Assembly (NCBI RefSeq): GCF_030317115.1
Contig: NZ_JASZYF010000001.1
Coordinates: forward strand, 558,001-622,000
DNA: 64,000 nucleotides
Direction of reading: 5' to 3'
Origin: Variovorax gracilis
Lineage (GTDB): Bacteria; Pseudomonadota; Gammaproteobacteria; Burkholderiales; Burkholderiaceae_C
In this document: piece by piece, positions 35,398-44,823 of the stretch
Numbering within the stretch: position 1 is the first letter of the stretch
Layout of the letters: the number at the start of each line of letters is the position of its first letter
Position numbers and translations under genes: made by a program
Notes under the pieces: model-generated
What the model saw: the letters and a program-made list of their open reading frames with translations, nothing else
Told to the model about the DNA's origin: nothing
The model's database searches: none

Positions 35398-36213
35398 ATG
35401 ACGATCGAACCCATCCTGATCGCCGAACTCGCCCTGCTCGGCGTCGGCACCGGCTTTCTCGCAGGCCTGCTCGGCATCGGCGGCGGCATGCTGATGGTGC
35501 CCTTCCTCACGATCATCCTCGGCAACCGTGGTGTGCCTGCCGACCTGGCGGTGAAGATGGCGATCGCGACCTCGATGGCAACGATCATCTTCACGTCGAT
35601 CTCCAGCGTGCGCGCACACCACAAGCGCGGCGCCGTGCGGTGGGACATCGTGCGGCGTCTCGCACCCGGCATCGTGATCGGCAGCCTGATCGGCAGCCTC
35701 GGCGTCTTCGCGCTGCTCAAGGGCACCGCGCTCGCGATCTTCTTTGCGCTGTTCGTCGGCTTCTCGGCAACGCAGATGTTCCTCGACAAGAAGCCGAAAC
35801 CCACGCGCCAGATGCCGGGCACGGCCGGCCAACTGGGCGCGGGCGGCGCCATCGGCTTCATCTCCGGCCTGGTCGGCGCGGGCGGCGGCTTCATCAGCGT
35901 GCCATTCATGACATGGTGCAACGTCGCGATCCACAACGCGGTGGCCACCAGCGCGGCGCTGGGATTTCCGATCGCAGTCGCCAACGTGGTCGGCTATGTG
36001 TGGAGCGGCCAGGCAGTTCAAGGCCTTCCGGAGGGTTCATTCGGCTTCATCTGGCTGCCCGCACTGGGCGTGATCGCGATCTGCAGCTTTCTCATCGCGC
36101 CGCTGGGCGCCAGGGCGGCGCACAGCCTGCCGGTCAGCAAGCTCAAGCGGGTGTTCGGGAGCATTCTCTATGTGCTGGCGGCGTACATGCTCTGGAAGGG
36201 CCTGCGCGGGTAG
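35398..36213 (+). CDS. TauE/SafE-family membrane permease (YfcA-like)
   Basis: A 271-residue inner-membrane protein of about eight helices in two similar halves, each opening with the family motif: GFLAGLLGIGGGMLMVP near residue 20 and GFISGLVGAGGGFISVP near residue 160. Members export sulfite, sulfoacetate or similar organosulfur anions; the substrate is not given by sequence. In E. coli the gene after 6S RNA is ygfA, so this neighbourhood differs. The 166 bases between it and the first usp gene show no gene. Confidence 0.9.
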   Translation: MTIEPILIAELALLGVGTGFLAGLLGIGGGMLMVPFLTIILGNRGVPADLAVKMAIATSMATIIFTSISSVRAHHKRGAVRWDIVRRLAPGIVIGSLIGSLGVFALLKGTALAIFFALFVGFSATQMFLDKKPKPTRQMPGTAGQLGAGGAIGFISGLVGAGGGFISVPFMTWCNVAIHNAVATSAALGFPIAVANVVGYVWSGQAVQGLPEGSFGFIWLPALGVIAICSFLIAPLGARAAHSLPVSKLKRVFGSILYVLAAYMLWKGLRG

Positions 36214-36379
36214 CGGAGTGCGCGCCCGGGCCTGTGCCCTTTCGTGTCGCGGCCGGCATAGCTGTTTCCGCGCGATTCTCCGGGCTCGGCTTGCGCCGGA
36301 TCGAATGGAGGTGTCGGCAGGGGTCGCCCTGAGCATGGGCGTGGCTTAAAGTGTGCACATCCATCTTCTGGAGAACTCC

Positions 36380-36823
36380 ATGTTCCAGCGCATCCTGGTT
36401 GCCACCGACGGCTCACCGCTTTCGAAGAAGGCCGTGGCGAGCGCCATCGAGCTTGCCACGCAGAACGGCGCCGAACTGGTCGCACTGACGGTCGTGCCGC
36501 GCTATCCCAAGAACTATTTCGATGGCGCTGCCGTCTTCACACCCGAGGACATCGCGCGCATCGAGAGGCAATGGGCGGAAACGGCACAGGAAACCCTCGA
36601 CGCCGTCGCCAAGCGCGCCAAGGCCAGCGGCGTGAAGATCAAGACGGTGACGGTCAGTTCCGATCTCATCGCTGAAGCCATCGTCAATGCCGCGAAGAAG
36701 CACAAGAGCGACATGATCGTGATGGCCTCGCATGGCCGCAAGGGCATCAAGCGGCTGCTGCTCGGCAGCGAAACCCAGCACGTGCTCACGCACTCCGAAC
36801 TGCCGGTATTGGTGCTGCGCTGA
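36380..36823 (+). CDS. Universal stress protein, UspA family
   Basis: A 147-residue cytosolic single-domain Usp: N-terminal ILVATDGSPLSKKAV, and near the C-terminus MASHGRKGIKRLLLGSETQHVLTHSELPVLVLR, which holds the G-X2-G-X9-G(S) ATP-binding motif. The ATG at 36380 has GGAG six bases upstream; an in-frame ATG nine codons earlier lacks one. It is followed 65 bases later by a second, different Usp gene. Confidence 0.93.
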   Translation: MFQRILVATDGSPLSKKAVASAIELATQNGAELVALTVVPRYPKNYFDGAAVFTPEDIARIERQWAETAQETLDAVAKRAKASGVKIKTVTVSSDLIAEAIVNAAKKHKSDMIVMASHGRKGIKRLLLGSETQHVLTHSELPVLVLR

Positions 36824-36888
36824 TACCGGTTTATAACGAAGGCACGCGGTGCTTTCGCCGCGGATTGCGTAACAACGAGAGGTAGTGC

Positions 36889-37314
36889 ATGAAGATCCTG
36901 ATCGCCATTGACGGCAGCTCGCACACGCAGAAGGCCATCGAGTATCTGGCCCGGCACCGGAACATGTTTGTCGATGGCAATGAACTGGTGCTGGTGCACG
37001 TGTGCATCGGCGTGCCCGGCCATGTGGCGCGCCATCTCAGCAAGGGCGTGATCTCGGAGTACTACACCGAGGAAACCGCCAAGGTGATCGATCCGGTCAA
37101 GGCACTGCTTGCGAATCACAACATCGCCAACTACACCATCGAGCAGCGGCACGGCCATGCAGCGGAAGAGATCCTCAAGGCGGCCGAGGCGGCCAAGGTC
37201 GAACTGATCGTGATGGGCACCCACGGCCACGGCATATTCGGCCGTGCGCTCATGGGCTCTGTCGCCACCAAGGTGGTGGCGGAGACAGACATCTCCGTGC
37301 TGCTGGTGCAGTAA
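36889..37314 (+). CDS. Universal stress protein, UspA family (second copy)
   Basis: A 141-residue Usp with ILIAIDGSSHTQKAIEYL at the N-terminus and MGTHGHGIFGRALMGSVATKVVAETDISVLLV at the C-terminus (ATP-binding glycine motif kept). GAGAGGTAG lies just upstream of the ATG. It is clearly diverged from its neighbour, so this is an old pair rather than a recent duplication. Convergent with matB, whose stop lies five bases away. Confidence 0.93.
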   Translation: MKILIAIDGSSHTQKAIEYLARHRNMFVDGNELVLVHVCIGVPGHVARHLSKGVISEYYTEETAKVIDPVKALLANHNIANYTIEQRHGHAAEEILKAAEAAKVELIVMGTHGHGIFGRALMGSVATKVVAETDISVLLVQ

Positions 37315-37319
37315 GCGCG

Positions 37320-38870
37320 TCAGCCCTCGAAAAGGCGCTTGTGCTGCTCACGCAGCAGCGCCTTCTGCACCTTGCCCATCGCGTTGCGCGGCAGTTCAGC
37401 CACCACGAAGCAGCGCTTGGGAATCTTGAAGTTCGCGAGCTTCGACTTGAGTTCCGCGATGATTGCCTCGCCATCGAGCGACGCACCCGCCCGGGGAATC
37501 ACGATGGCAACGCCCACCTCGCCGAAGTCCGCGTGCGGCACACCCACCAGGGCGCTTTCGGCGACGCCCGCCATCTCGTTGATGTAGCCCTCGATCTCCG
37601 CCGGATAGACGTTGTAGCCGCCGCTGATGATCAGGTCCTTGCTGCGTCCGACGATCGTCACGTAGCCGAGTCCGTCGACCTTGCCCACGTCGCCCGTCCT
37701 GAAGTAGCCGTCAGCGGTGAATTCTTCCTTCGTCTTCTCCGGCATGCGCCAATAGCCCGCGAACACGTTCGGACCGTCGACCTCGATATGGCCGATCTCG
37801 TCGGTCGGGCACGGTTTGCCCTCGTCATCGCGAACGCGGAGTTGCACGCCCGGAAGCGGAAAGCCCACGGTGCCGCCGCGGCGCTCCCCCGAAACGGCGT
37901 TGTAGGGGTTGGAGGTGAGCATCACCGTCTCACTCATGCCGTAGCGTTCGAGGATGGTGTGCCCCGTGCGCTCGCGCCATTCGTTGAACGTCTCGATCAG
38001 GAGCGGCGCCGAGCCGGAGATGAAGAGGCGCATGTTGCTGCACGACTTGCGCGTGAGGCCGCGCTCCGCGAGCATGCGCACGTAGAGCGTCGGCACGCCC
38101 ATGAATACCGTCGCCTCGGGCAGTCGGGCCACCACGCGCTTCGGGTCGAAGCGGTTGAGCCAGATCATCTTGCTGCCGCTGATGAGCGCACCGTGGATCG
38201 CGACGAAGAGCCCGTGCACATGAAAGATCGGCAGCGCATGGACGAGGACGTCGCCGCCCTGCTCCGCCGTTCGCCAGCCCCAGTAGTCCTTCAGCACTTC
38301 GGCATTCGACCGCAGGTTGCGATGCGTGAGCATGGCGCCCTTGCTGCGGCCCGTCGTGCCGCTGGTGTAGAGGATGGCAGCGAGGTCATCGTCAGCCTTC
38401 GTCACGACGGTATGCCGGTCGCTGCATTGCGCGGCCACATCGAGCAAGGTGCCCTTGCGGTTGTCGTCGAGCGTGAAGACGTGCCGCGTACCGGCCGCCG
38501 TGGCGATGGGCGCGACCCAGGAGGCGTTGGCGCTGCTGCAGACCACCACCTCCGGCTCGGCATTGCCGATGAAATATTCGATCTCCGCGCCGCGGTACGC
38601 GGTGTTGAGCGGCAGGAAGACGTAGCCTGCGCGCAAGGTGGCGAGGTAGAGCAACAGGGCCTCGACCGACTTCTCGACCTGCACTGCGATGCGCGCGCCC
38701 TCCTCGAGCTTCAGTGCATCGAGCAGGTTGGCGATCATCGCGCTGGCGCGGTCCAGGTCGCGCCACGAATACAGGAGGTCGTCATCGGTCTCGATCGCGA
38801 TCTGGTCGAGGTCGGACGGGAAAGCCGCGCGCAATGCGGCGAAGAGATTGGCGTTGGTCGGTTCGGTCAT
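37320..38870 (-). CDS. matB: Malonyl-CoA synthetase
   Basis: Converts malonate, ATP and CoA to malonyl-CoA in the cytosol. The 516-residue ANL enzyme has LYTSGTTGRSKGAMLTHRNL near residue 167, ERYGMSETVMLTSNPYNAVSGERRGGTVGFPLPGVQLRV (typical of MatB), the YFRTGDVGKVDGLGYVTIVGRSKDLIISGGYNVYP hinge, and the catalytic lysine in PRNAMGKVQKALLR. Together with matA and matR in the same operon the assignment is firm. Last gene of the operon. Confidence 0.94.
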   Translation of the reverse strand: MTEPTNANLFAALRAAFPSDLDQIAIETDDDLLYSWRDLDRASAMIANLLDALKLEEGARIAVQVEKSVEALLLYLATLRAGYVFLPLNTAYRGAEIEYFIGNAEPEVVVCSSANASWVAPIATAAGTRHVFTLDDNRKGTLLDVAAQCSDRHTVVTKADDDLAAILYTSGTTGRSKGAMLTHRNLRSNAEVLKDYWGWRTAEQGGDVLVHALPIFHVHGLFVAIHGALISGSKMIWLNRFDPKRVVARLPEATVFMGVPTLYVRMLAERGLTRKSCSNMRLFISGSAPLLIETFNEWRERTGHTILERYGMSETVMLTSNPYNAVSGERRGGTVGFPLPGVQLRVRDDEGKPCPTDEIGHIEVDGPNVFAGYWRMPEKTKEEFTADGYFRTGDVGKVDGLGYVTIVGRSKDLIISGGYNVYPAEIEGYINEMAGVAESALVGVPHADFGEVGVAIVIPRAGASLDGEAIIAELKSKLANFKIPKRCFVVAELPRNAMGKVQKALLREQHKRLFEG

Positions 38871-38877
38871 GATGGTT

Positions 38878-39654
38878 TCAGAAGACGGGTGCGCGCTTGG
38901 AAAGAAAGGCCTCGATGCCTTCGCGATGCTCCGTGGAGTCGGCGTAGTCGTAGGCGGCGGCGAGCAGCGGCGCGATCGATTCGTGCGCCGTGGATCGGCG
39001 AAGGGCGGCGAAAGTGCGCTTGTTGAGTCGTGCAGCCCCGGGTGCCAGCGCGGCGATGCGCTGCGCGAGATTCAAGGCCTCGGCGGCCAACTCCGCATCA
39101 GGGACCACGCGCAGCAGGAAGCCGGCGTCGTACAGGCGATCGGCGCCGTGCACGCTCGCGGCCAGCAGCATGTCGCGCGCCAGCGCATCGCCGATCGCGC
39201 CATGGACGAGCGCCGCTTCTCGCGGCGCCATCGGAAAGCCCAGCTTCGCGATGGGCGCGCCGAACCTGGCGGAAGCGCCTGCCAGGCGGATGTCGCAACA
39301 ACTCGCGATTTCTAGGCCGGCGCCCATGCATGCGCCTTCGATGCAGGCCACCATCGGCAGCTCGCAGGCCAGCATCGCGGCCAGTGCGCTCCACACCTCG
39401 TTCTCGTGGAATTCGCGCAGGCGCGCTTCGTCGAAACGAAAAGACGGGTACTCGGAAATGTCGCCGCCTGCGCAGAAGGCAGCGCCCTCCCCTCCAATGA
39501 CGACGCAGCGCAGCGACGCATCCTGCGCCAGTCCCTCGAAGACGGTACGAAGCTCGATCCACATGGCGCGCGTCATCGCGTTGAGCCGACTCGCATTCGC
39601 GATCGTCACGAATGCGATCGGGCCCTCGCTGCGCAGCCTGATCGACGCCGTCAT
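38878..39654 (-). CDS. Enoyl-CoA hydratase/isomerase-family protein in the malonate operon
   Basis: A 258-residue crotonase-fold protein with GEGAAFCAGGDISEYP near residue 55 and the second oxyanion-loop segment VACIEGACMGAGLEIASCCDIRLA near residue 103. Position 110-115 (GACMGAG) replaces the common glutamate of classical hydratases, and a glutamate occurs in PMAPREAALVHG, so hydratase activity is uncertain; the family also includes isomerases, decarboxylases and hydrolases. It lies between the Bug receptor gene (four-base overlap) and matB (seven-base gap), so it probably works on a malonate-derived CoA ester. Confidence 0.88.
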   Translation of the reverse strand: MTASIRLRSEGPIAFVTIANASRLNAMTRAMWIELRTVFEGLAQDASLRCVVIGGEGAAFCAGGDISEYPSFRFDEARLREFHENEVWSALAAMLACELPMVACIEGACMGAGLEIASCCDIRLAGASARFGAPIAKLGFPMAPREAALVHGAIGDALARDMLLAASVHGADRLYDAGFLLRVVPDAELAAEALNLAQRIAALAPGAARLNKRTFAALRRSTAHESIAPLLAAAYDYADSTEHREGIEAFLSKRAPVF

Positions 39655-40637
39655 TCCAGCTTGGCCCCCGACTCCTTGACCACCGCCGCCCAGCGCTTGA
39701 TCTCCGCGTTCACGAACGCGCCATACGCTGGCCCGACGACGTTCGGAATCTCCGAGCCGTTGCTGGCCCAGATCGCCTTGAGATCATCGGTCGCGAGCGC
39801 CTTCTTCATGTCGTCGACGATCTTTGCCTGCACGTCGGCCGGGGTGCCCTTGGGCGCCCAGAGGCCATACCAGGTAGTCACTGTGTAGTCCGGCAATCCC
39901 ACTTCTGCAGCGCAGGGCACGTCGGGGAACGCCGGGTTGCGCTTGTTGCCGGCAACCATCAGCGCCTTGATCCGGCCGGCCTTGATGTGCTGCGCCGATG
40001 AACCGAGGCCGTCGAACATCACGTCGACATTGCCGGCGATCAGGTCCTGCAGCGCCGGGCCGGCGCCGCGATAGGGGATGTGGGTGATGAAGGTTCCGGT
40101 CTGCAGCTTGAACAGTTCACCCGCCAGATGGTGCGAGGTTCCCGCACCGGCCGAGGCGTAGTTGAGCTTGCCCGGGTTCTGCTTGGCAGCGGCGACGAAA
40201 GCCTTGAGCGTGGTCGCCGTCACGCGCTTGGGGTTGACCACCACTACCTGCGGCACGTTCGCCAGCAGCAACAGCGGCACGAAATCCTTCTCGATGTCGT
40301 AGTCGAGCTTGGGATAGACCGCCGGCGCGATGGCATGGTGCACGGCGCCCATGAAGAGCGTGTAGCCGTCCGGATGTGCCTTGGCCGCGATGCTGGCGCC
40401 CACGGTGCCCCCGGCGCCTCCCCGGTTGTCGATCACCAGCGTCTGGCCGGTGATCCGGCTGAACTGTGCGGACAGCGGCCGTGCAAAGGCGTCGGTGCCC
40501 CCGCCCGCCGGGAACGGAACGATCATCGTCACGGGCCTGGTCGGCCATGCCGTCTGGGCCCATGCTCCGCCGGAAAGCGCTGCGGCTGAAGCCGCGGCGA
40601 GGCGCAACACGTCGCGCCGCTGGAATTTGGGGGTCAT
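39651..40637 (-). CDS. Bug-family (tripartite tricarboxylate transporter) periplasmic binding protein
   Basis: A 328-residue exported receptor. The signal peptide has a twin-arginine-like start (RRDVLRLAAASAAALSGGAWA, cleaved near residue 27), then the typical WPTRPVTMIVPFPAGGGTDAFARPL. Family features include IDNRGGAGGTVGASIAAKA and the VNVMFDGLGSS-like ligand loop (NVDVMFDGLGSSAQHIKAG). Starting at 40637 gives an AGGAG site seven bases upstream. No TctA/TctB membrane genes are adjacent. It probably binds malonate or a related dicarboxylate. Confidence 0.92.
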   Translation of the reverse strand: MTPKFQRRDVLRLAAASAAALSGGAWAQTAWPTRPVTMIVPFPAGGGTDAFARPLSAQFSRITGQTLVIDNRGGAGGTVGASIAAKAHPDGYTLFMGAVHHAIAPAVYPKLDYDIEKDFVPLLLLANVPQVVVVNPKRVTATTLKAFVAAAKQNPGKLNYASAGAGTSHHLAGELFKLQTGTFITHIPYRGAGPALQDLIAGNVDVMFDGLGSSAQHIKAGRIKALMVAGNKRNPAFPDVPCAAEVGLPDYTVTTWYGLWAPKGTPADVQAKIVDDMKKALATDDLKAIWASNGSEIPNVVGPAYGAFVNAEIKRWAAVVKESGAKLE

Positions 40638-40707
40638 TGCTAGTCTCCTGTCGTTGTGAACTCTCATGTGCCGGGGCCTTCGGCACGCTGGAATCGGCCC
40701 TCTGCAA

Positions 40708-42144
40708 TCAACTTTTCAGAAAGAGATCGTCGATGTCCCCGGACACCGCAACCTTGCCCTGCGCCAGCAGCGTCCGATGCTTGTCCAGGCGCTTCAGATC
40801 GTAGAGATAGTTGACCATGAGGCCGTAGGACTGCTTCAGTCCCTTGGGCGAGGGATCGCCGGCCCAGTTGAGGCGCTCCACACGGGCGCCATTGCCGAGA
40901 TGGAAGCGCGCGACAGGGTCGATCGGTTTGCCGTCGGAGGTGGCTCGGCCCAGGTACTCGGCGGCCGAATTCAGCAGCAGTTGACGTACGGGCGACCTGG
41001 TGTCGAGCGCGCTCGCCTCATCTGCCGCGGCCAGGAAGCGCTCGGCCGTGGGCGGCAGCGAGCCGACGACGCGCCCCAGTTCGGTCGCGCGCTTTTCATC
41101 GAGCCTCTCGACCATCCCGGCCGCATGCTTGGCGAGCCATCCGCGAAACCCCGGGATCGGCGACAGCGTGGCGAAGGTCTTGAGGCGCGGCAACTCCTCC
41201 TGCAGCGTCTCGACCACTCGCTTGATCAGCGAGTCGCCAAAGCTCACGCCGCGCAGCCCGGTCTGGGTGTTGCTGATCGAATAGAAGATGGCGGTCGTGG
41301 CCTTGTCCGGCTTGACGAGCGCTGCAGCCTCGTCGAGCAGCGGCACGATGCCTTCGCTGACACGATCGACAAGCGCCACCTCCACGAAGATCAATGGCGT
41401 GTTCGGCAGGCGCGGATGGAAGAAGCCATAGCAGCGGCGATCGCTGTCGAGCCGGTTCTTGACGTCGGCCCAGCTCTTGATGTCGTGGACGGCCTCGTAC
41501 TGGATCAGCTTTTCGATCAGCGAGGCGGGCGAATCCCAACTAATGCGGCGCAACTCGAGAAAGGCCACGTCGAACCAGGTCGAGAAGAGGTGCTCGAGTT
41601 CGGCGTCCAGGGGCAGGAGCCGGCGGTCGCCCTTGAGGTGCGGCAACAGTTCCGCGCGCAGGTCGACCAGGAAACGCATGCCGTCGGGGTCGATCGCAAA
41701 GCGCTGCAGAAGGCGCGCACGCGGCGAGACAAGCGCCCGTCGCAGGTGAACCTCGGCCTGGCCTTCGTCGGGCGTGCCGACGGCCGCCTCGTGCTGGTCG
41801 CGGGCATCGCTGAGCTTCTGCACGTCGGGCGCGAAGCGTTCGCTCATGAGCAACCAGATGTCGCGCCGCTCGTCCAGGTCGCGGCCGGCGTACCACTGCA
41901 CGACAGCGTGGGCGCGGCGCCCGGCCTCGACTTCGCTCACGCGCGGATCGACCACTGCCTGCAGTTCGACCAGCGCACGGCGAAGCGCACGCGGCGCGAG
42001 CGCTTCGCCGTTGCGGCGCAGCGTCGCCTCCAGCCGATCGGCCAGCGGCCGAGGGCCCGCAGTGGATGCGGTCTTCTTCCCTCCCGGGTCGCTGCCCGGG
42101 CGCAGGCGCGAGACCCCGCGCGTGATCCAGTCGCTGGCATTCAT
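40708..42144 (-). CDS. matA: Malonyl-CoA decarboxylase
   Basis: Converts malonyl-CoA to acetyl-CoA. The 478-residue product has the family's helical N-terminal domain and the acetyltransferase-like C-terminal domain with FVEVALVDRVSEGIVPLL, IFYSISNTQTGLRGVSFGDSLIKRVVETL, FATLSPIPGFRGWL, the catalytic histidine in DPVARFHLGNGARVERLNW, and the tyrosine in GLMVNYLYDL. The ATG overlaps the matR stop by four bases, and matB is downstream. Confidence 0.95.
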   Translation of the reverse strand: MNASDWITRGVSRLRPGSDPGGKKTASTAGPRPLADRLEATLRRNGEALAPRALRRALVELQAVVDPRVSEVEAGRRAHAVVQWYAGRDLDERRDIWLLMSERFAPDVQKLSDARDQHEAAVGTPDEGQAEVHLRRALVSPRARLLQRFAIDPDGMRFLVDLRAELLPHLKGDRRLLPLDAELEHLFSTWFDVAFLELRRISWDSPASLIEKLIQYEAVHDIKSWADVKNRLDSDRRCYGFFHPRLPNTPLIFVEVALVDRVSEGIVPLLDEAAALVKPDKATTAIFYSISNTQTGLRGVSFGDSLIKRVVETLQEELPRLKTFATLSPIPGFRGWLAKHAAGMVERLDEKRATELGRVVGSLPPTAERFLAAADEASALDTRSPVRQLLLNSAAEYLGRATSDGKPIDPVARFHLGNGARVERLNWAGDPSPKGLKQSYGLMVNYLYDLKRLDKHRTLLAQGKVAVSGDIDDLFLKS

Positions 42145-42809
42145 GAAATGAGCTTTGCCTTCTGTTGGAGCGCGACGGCCCGCAGGGCTTCGCGCTGGCG
42201 GTGGAGATGGGTGCGCATCGCGGCCTCCGCACCGTCGCTGTCGCGCGCCTTGAGTGCGGCGAACACTGCGAGATGCTCCGAGAGGCTCTGGTCGAGGCGT
42301 CCCGGCGCATGCAATTGCTGCAGTCGCGCAAGCTTGAGGATCTTGCGAAGATCGCCGATCACCTGCGCGAGCCAGCGGTTGTCGGCCAGCATGATGATGG
42401 CCTCGTGGATCGCGAAGTTGGTGGCGTAGTACTCGTTGATGCGCTTCGCACGCGCGTTCTTCGCGAGCCTGACGTGCAGCGTTTCGAGCGCATCGAGATC
42501 GGCATCGCTCGCGTTGCGCGCGGCCTCCCAGGCGCAGCGCCCTTCGAGCAACGCGATCACCGGAAAGATGTCATCCAGATCGCGCTGGGTGACCTCCGCT
42601 ACAAAGCAGCCGCGCCGCGGTTCATGACGCAGCAGCCCCTCTGCGGTCAGTACCTTCAAGGCTTCGCGCAAGGGTGTGCGCGAAATCTCCAGCCGCTCGC
42701 ACAGGGCGGCCTCATCAATGAAGCTGCCGGGCGCCAGCGCGCCGGCGAAGATTTCCTCGCGCAGGGTCGCGGCTACTTCGTCGTGCAGGGAGTTATGGAC
42801 GAGACGCAT
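42141..42809 (-). CDS. matR: GntR-family (FadR subfamily) regulator of the malonate operon
   Basis: A 222-residue repressor with an N-terminal winged helix (EEIFAGALAPGSFIDEAALCERLEISRTPLREALKVLTAEGLL) and an all-helical FCD effector-binding domain with the metal/ligand histidines (FAIHEAIIMLADN ... LSEHLAVFAAL ... MRTHLHRQ). I use the ATG at 42809; an in-frame TTG lies four codons upstream. First gene of matR-matA-Bug-crotonase-matB. By analogy with Rhizobium MatR it should bind malonate or malonyl-CoA and control its own operon; a palindrome lies 46 bases upstream of the start. Confidence 0.92.
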   Translation of the reverse strand: MRLVHNSLHDEVAATLREEIFAGALAPGSFIDEAALCERLEISRTPLREALKVLTAEGLLRHEPRRGCFVAEVTQRDLDDIFPVIALLEGRCAWEAARNASDADLDALETLHVRLAKNARAKRINEYYATNFAIHEAIIMLADNRWLAQVIGDLRKILKLARLQQLHAPGRLDQSLSEHLAVFAALKARDSDGAEAAMRTHLHRQREALRAVALQQKAKLIS

Positions 42810-42854
42810 GGGCGGCGGCAAGCGGATCGATACGGGCCAGCGGTGATTTCTGGA

Positions 42855-42868
42855 AATTACGCGTAATT
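42855..42868. promoter_or_regulatory. Candidate MatR operator (14-bp palindrome)
   Basis: AATTACGCGTAATT is a perfect palindrome, AT-rich on both flanks, 46 bases upstream of the matR ATG in the 125-base lgt-matR gap. This is the expected place for autoregulation by a GntR-type repressor. It stands out against the GC-rich surroundings. Confidence 0.6.
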
Positions 42869-42934
42869 ATGGGAATCACACGTCCGGGCGCAAAGCATTT
42901 TTTCCTTCGGAGATACCCTGCTCGCGGCAGGCGG

Positions 42935-43762
42935 TCAAGCTCGCGCGGCCGCCACACTCCTGCGGGCGGGCGCACTGGCATAGAGCCAGATACCAAAGAC
43001 GATCATCGGCACGCAGAGCCATTGCCCCATGCTCATGTTGAGCGCGAGCAGGCCGAGGAAGTCGTCGGGCTCGCGGAAGTATTCGGCGATGAAGCGCATG
43101 AGACCGTAGCCGATCAGGAACACGGCAGACACGCGGCGCTCGCGCCGCTCCTTGCGGGCATAGAGCCACAGCAGCACGAAGAGCAGCAATCCCTCGAGCA
43201 GGAACTGGTAGACCTGCGAAGGATGGCGTGGCAGCATCGACCCGCTCTGGGGAAACACCATGCCCCAGGGTAGATCGGGGCTGCTGAAGCGGCCCCAGAG
43301 TTCGCCATTGATGAAATTGCCGACGCGGCCCGCGGCCAGCCCGGTGGGCACGCAGGGTGCCACGAAATCCATCACCTGCCAGAAGGGCCGCGAACGCGAG
43401 TGAGAAAACCAGACCATCGACGCGATCACTCCCAGCAGCCCGCCATGGAAGCTCATGCCGCCCTGCCAGACGAAGAAGATCTCGAGCGGGTGGGTGAGAT
43501 AGAAGCCCGGCTTGTAGAACAGGCAGTAGCCCAGTCGGCCACCGACGATCACCCCCATCACGCCCAGGAAAAGGATGTCTTCGAGGTCCTTTCGGGTCCA
43601 TGCGCCCGGGCCGGTGATCGAGCGGAACGGCTCGTGCTGCAGCCGGCGCGTGCCGAGGAAGAAGAACAGTGCGAAGGCGGCCAGATAGGTCAGGCCATAC
43701 CAGTGGATGGCGATCGGCCCGAGCTGCAGGGCCACGGGATTGATCTGCGGGTACATGAGCAT
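42935..43762 (-). CDS. lgt: Prolipoprotein diacylglyceryl transferase
   Basis: Attaches diacylglycerol to the lipobox cysteine of prolipoproteins; an essential inner-membrane enzyme. The 275-residue product has seven hydrophobic helices, [12 protein letters not shown] at the N-terminus, the FHGGLLG motif near residue 101, and the signature [16 protein letters not shown] with the essential arginine and asparagine near residue 145. Starts ATG at 43762 (or 43756, two codons later). Confidence 0.97.
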   Translation of the reverse strand: MLMYPQINPVALQLGPIAIHWYGLTYLAAFALFFFLGTRRLQHEPFRSITGPGAWTRKDLEDILFLGVMGVIVGGRLGYCLFYKPGFYLTHPLEIFFVWQGGMSFHGGLLGVIASMVWFSHSRSRPFWQVMDFVAPCVPTGLAAGRVGNFINGELWGRFSSPDLPWGMVFPQSGSMLPRHPSQVYQFLLEGLLLFVLLWLYARKERRERRVSAVFLIGYGLMRFIAEYFREPDDFLGLLALNMSMGQWLCVPMIVFGIWLYASAPARRSVAAARA

Positions 43763-43827
43763 GCCGAATTAAAACACCGCGGGCCTGCTCGCTTCGCGTA
43801 GCCGCCCCCCCTTGCAGGGGGCAATGC

Positions 43828-43861
43828 CGCACCGGCGGCGCCGGATCCGCGGCATTCCCGG
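43828..43861 (-). repeat. Dispersed 34-bp repeat, copy A
   Basis: Read on the minus strand this stretch matches the plus-strand sequence at 46609-46642 with only three mismatches in 34 positions. It is internally palindromic around GGATCC/CCGGCG. Copy A lies four bases downstream of the lysR stop at 43865 and beside a CCCCCC-TTGCA-GGGGGC hairpin (43805-43822) of a kind that is common between Burkholderiales genes. Confidence 0.8.
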
Positions 43862-43864
43862 CTC

Positions 43865-44791
43865 CTACGACTTGATGAATCGAATGAATCGCGCCAAGGC
43901 CGGGTTGTCGACGTGGGTCGGCCAGACCAGGCTGGTCTCGCAACTGGGCAGAGTTGCGGCAGACCGACGGCGCCCGGCAGGCTCGAACTCGCTCGCAGCG
44001 CGGTAGACCACGCCTGAGCGTCGGAACTGCGTGACGCTTTCCGGAACCCAGGCCACGCCCAGGCCGCCCCAGACCAGGTTCACGATGGTCTGCATCTGGA
44101 TGGCTTCCTGCGCGACCTCGGGCGCTCGACCAGCCGCGTGATACAGGCCGAAGATGGCATCGTGCAGCGACGGGACGATGCGACGCGGGAAGATGACGAG
44201 CGGCTCGGCCAAGGCGTCCGCCACGGACACCTTGCTCGCCTTTGCCAGAGGGTGCCTGGCCGACAACGCAAGCACCAGCGGCTCTTCGGAAACTGCCAGG
44301 CGCTCCAGGCCCGGCGGTGCGAAGCCGGGGGAATGCAGCATCAGCCCGGCATCGATCTCGCCGCGCGACAAGGCTTCAAGCTGCACGTCGCCGGTGGCCT
44401 CGACCAGTTCCAGCGCCACCTCCGGACACTGGATGCGAAATTCACGCACCCATGCGGGCAGGCGCTCGAAACCGATGGTGGACACGAAGGCGAGGCGTAC
44501 TCGGCCGACCTCGCCCGCGGCCGCTGCCTTGGCGCGCGCCGGTAGCGCCTGCGCGCGGGCCAGCAGTTCGCGGACATCGGGCAGCAGCGCCTCGCCGGCA
44601 GGCGTGAGCGCCACCCTGCGTCGCGTGCGGTCGAACAGCCCGACGCCCAGCGTCCTTTCGAGTTGCGCAATGGCCTGCGTGACCGGAGGTTGCGTCATGT
44701 GAAGGCGCTGGGCGGCGCGGCCAAAGTGCAGTTCTTCGGCAACTGCGACGAACTGACGCCAGGCACGCAGGTCGATCCATGCTTCTTTCAT
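43865..44791 (-). CDS. LysR-family transcriptional regulator divergent from ilvD
   Basis: A 308-residue LysR protein: DNA-binding domain [39 protein letters not shown] (residues about 10-50) and a substrate-binding domain. The [16 protein letters not shown] pattern is that of the BenM/CatR/CbbR-type subgroup. Its start and the ilvD start face each other over 98 bases. Control of ilvD is plausible by arrangement but not shown. Confidence 0.92.
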   Translation of the reverse strand: MKEAWIDLRAWRQFVAVAEELHFGRAAQRLHMTQPPVTQAIAQLERTLGVGLFDRTRRRVALTPAGEALLPDVRELLARAQALPARAKAAAAGEVGRVRLAFVSTIGFERLPAWVREFRIQCPEVALELVEATGDVQLEALSRGEIDAGLMLHSPGFAPPGLERLAVSEEPLVLALSARHPLAKASKVSVADALAEPLVIFPRRIVPSLHDAIFGLYHAAGRAPEVAQEAIQMQTIVNLVWGGLGVAWVPESVTQFRRSGVVYRAASEFEPAGRRRSAATLPSCETSLVWPTHVDNPALARFIRFIKS

Positions 44792-44823
44792 ATGCCGAGC
44801 ATATCAATCAGACACAAAAAACG

